64,000 bases of DNA. Origin: a bacterium. GTDB taxonomy: Bacteria; Patescibacteriota; Saccharimonadia; Saccharimonadales; UBA4665. A program made the position numbers and the translations under genes. The number at the start of each line of letters is the position of its first letter. Position 1 is the stretch's first letter. The notes under the pieces were generated by a model. That model saw nothing but the letters and a program-made list of their open reading frames with translations, made no database searches and had not been told where the DNA came from. Positions 63,515-64,000 of this stretch are shown here, piece after piece. Location: positions 1 to 64,000 of the forward strand of contig JAJZJS010000002.1 in the NCBI GenBank assembly GCA_021810025.1, given 5' to 3'.

Positions 63515-63993
63515 TGCCACGCAAGAAAACCAAGTCTTTAGTTCGACCCGTAAAAGCCGATCCTCTTTATAACTCAGTTGCAGTCAGTAAATTAATTAAT
63601 AGAGTAATGCTTAATGGTAAAAAACAAATTGCCGAAAAATTAGTTTATGAAGGAATGCAAATTGCTGCCTCAAAACTCAATGTGCAAAATCCTCTAGAAG
63701 TATTTAATCAGGCTATGAAAAATATAGAACCTCACATGGAGACTCGTTCTAGAAGAGTTGGAGGAGCAAACTATCAGATACCGTTTGAAGTTAAAGGACA
63801 GAGACAGCAACATTTAACAACTATGTGGTTTGTTCAAGCAGCTCGATCCAGAAAGGGAATGAGCATGAAGAATCGAATTGCGTTAGAACTTCAGGACGCA
63901 TACAACAACCAAGGTGGTGCGGTTAAGAAAAAGGAAGATGTCCATAAGATGGCTGAAGCTAACCGAGCCTTTGCTCATTTTGCAAAATACTAA
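63514..63993 (+). CDS. rpsG: 30S ribosomal protein S7
   Basis: This 159-aa protein is uS7, which nucleates the 30S head. It has VSKLINRVMLNGKKQIAEKLVYEGM, NIEPHMETRSRRVGGANYQIP and RSRKGMSMKNRIALELQDAYNN. It overlaps rpsL by 1 nt. The usual next gene, fusA, would lie just past the window edge. Confidence 0.98.
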   Translation: MPRKKTKSLVRPVKADPLYNSVAVSKLINRVMLNGKKQIAEKLVYEGMQIAASKLNVQNPLEVFNQAMKNIEPHMETRSRRVGGANYQIPFEVKGQRQQHLTTMWFVQAARSRKGMSMKNRIALELQDAYNNQGGAVKKKEDVHKMAEANRAFAHFAKY

Positions 63994-64000
63994 GTAAATT

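Noticed and set aside
1..64000. Mobile elements, CRISPR arrays or defence islands
   Set aside because: No transposase, integrase, direct-repeat array or toxin-antitoxin-like pair is seen; gene content and base composition are uniform.

Overview
The window is a compact, AT-rich bacterial chromosome segment of housekeeping genes. I see no transposase, prophage, CRISPR array or integron. The gene set fits a reduced, probably host-dependent bacterium of the Candidate Phyla Radiation, most likely Candidatus Saccharibacteria (TM7). It has an L,D-transpeptidase and a class A PBP, GatCAB, a split transketolase with a PfkB-type kinase instead of a classical phosphofructokinase, a PilB-type ATPase, and no amino-acid, nucleotide or cofactor biosynthesis apart from one isolated LeuA/homocitrate-synthase-like gene. 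UGA is a normal stop here (several ATGA/GTGA overlaps), which argues against the UGA=Gly lineages (Absconditabacteria, Gracilibacteria). The taxonomic call is inference from gene content and protein flavour.

Layout. 1-1.2 kb: partial Nudix gene, tRNA-Gln, fur. 1.2-6.1 kb: L,D-transpeptidase, alpha/beta hydrolase, rmuC, a GH63/MGH1-like glycosidase and yajQ. 6.15-11.2 kb: translationally coupled pheS-HIT-pheT-Nudix-FKBP operon. 11.2-13.8 kb: glutaredoxin-like protein, thioredoxin reductase, flavin reductase, pyrophosphatase. 13.8-19.8 kb: sugar-phosphate island gap-rpiB-rpe-tkt(N)-tkt(C)-fba-pfkB. 19.8-24.7 kb: unknown 401-aa protein, LOG-family protein, uvrB, LeuA-like enzyme. 25-33.1 kb: gatC-gatA-(small membrane protein)-gatB-galU-dnaE. 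33.1-39.3 kb: small membrane protein, SpoU methyltransferase, pilB-type ATPase, rplS, rnhB, pepN. 39.3-47.7 kb: nusA, clpC, radA, PBP1. 47.8-55.3 kb: tyrS, recG, a zinc-phospholipase-C-like protein, tRNA-Leu, hisS, trigger factor, clpP. 55.5-64 kb: rpoB, rpoC, rpsL, rpsG.

Expression signals. Two start classes are visible. Highly expressed or internal genes have a leader with a Shine-Dalgarno (grx, ppa, gap, pfkB, dnaE, nusA, clpC, hisS, rpsL). Many first genes have a -10 hexamer only 6-9 nt before the start codon and no Shine-Dalgarno, implying leaderless mRNAs (fur, L,D-transpeptidase, rmuC, yajQ, pheS, fba, LOG, gatC, pilB, rplS, pepN, radA, tyrS, clpP and probably tig). Recognisable intrinsic terminators are rare, and one lies inside the nusA leader. 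clpC and clpP carry CIRCE operators, so a HrcA-type repressor (outside the window) probably controls both.

The most unusual points are: RpoC has lost both canonical zinc sites and has a changed trigger-loop helix; a HIT-family protein with a degenerate HIT motif is embedded between pheS and pheT, followed by a Nudix gene; a terminator occupies the nusA leader; leaderless starts are widespread; and tandem hairpins suggest an RNA antisense to the fur 3' end. No single region looks like a self-contained defence or mobile system.
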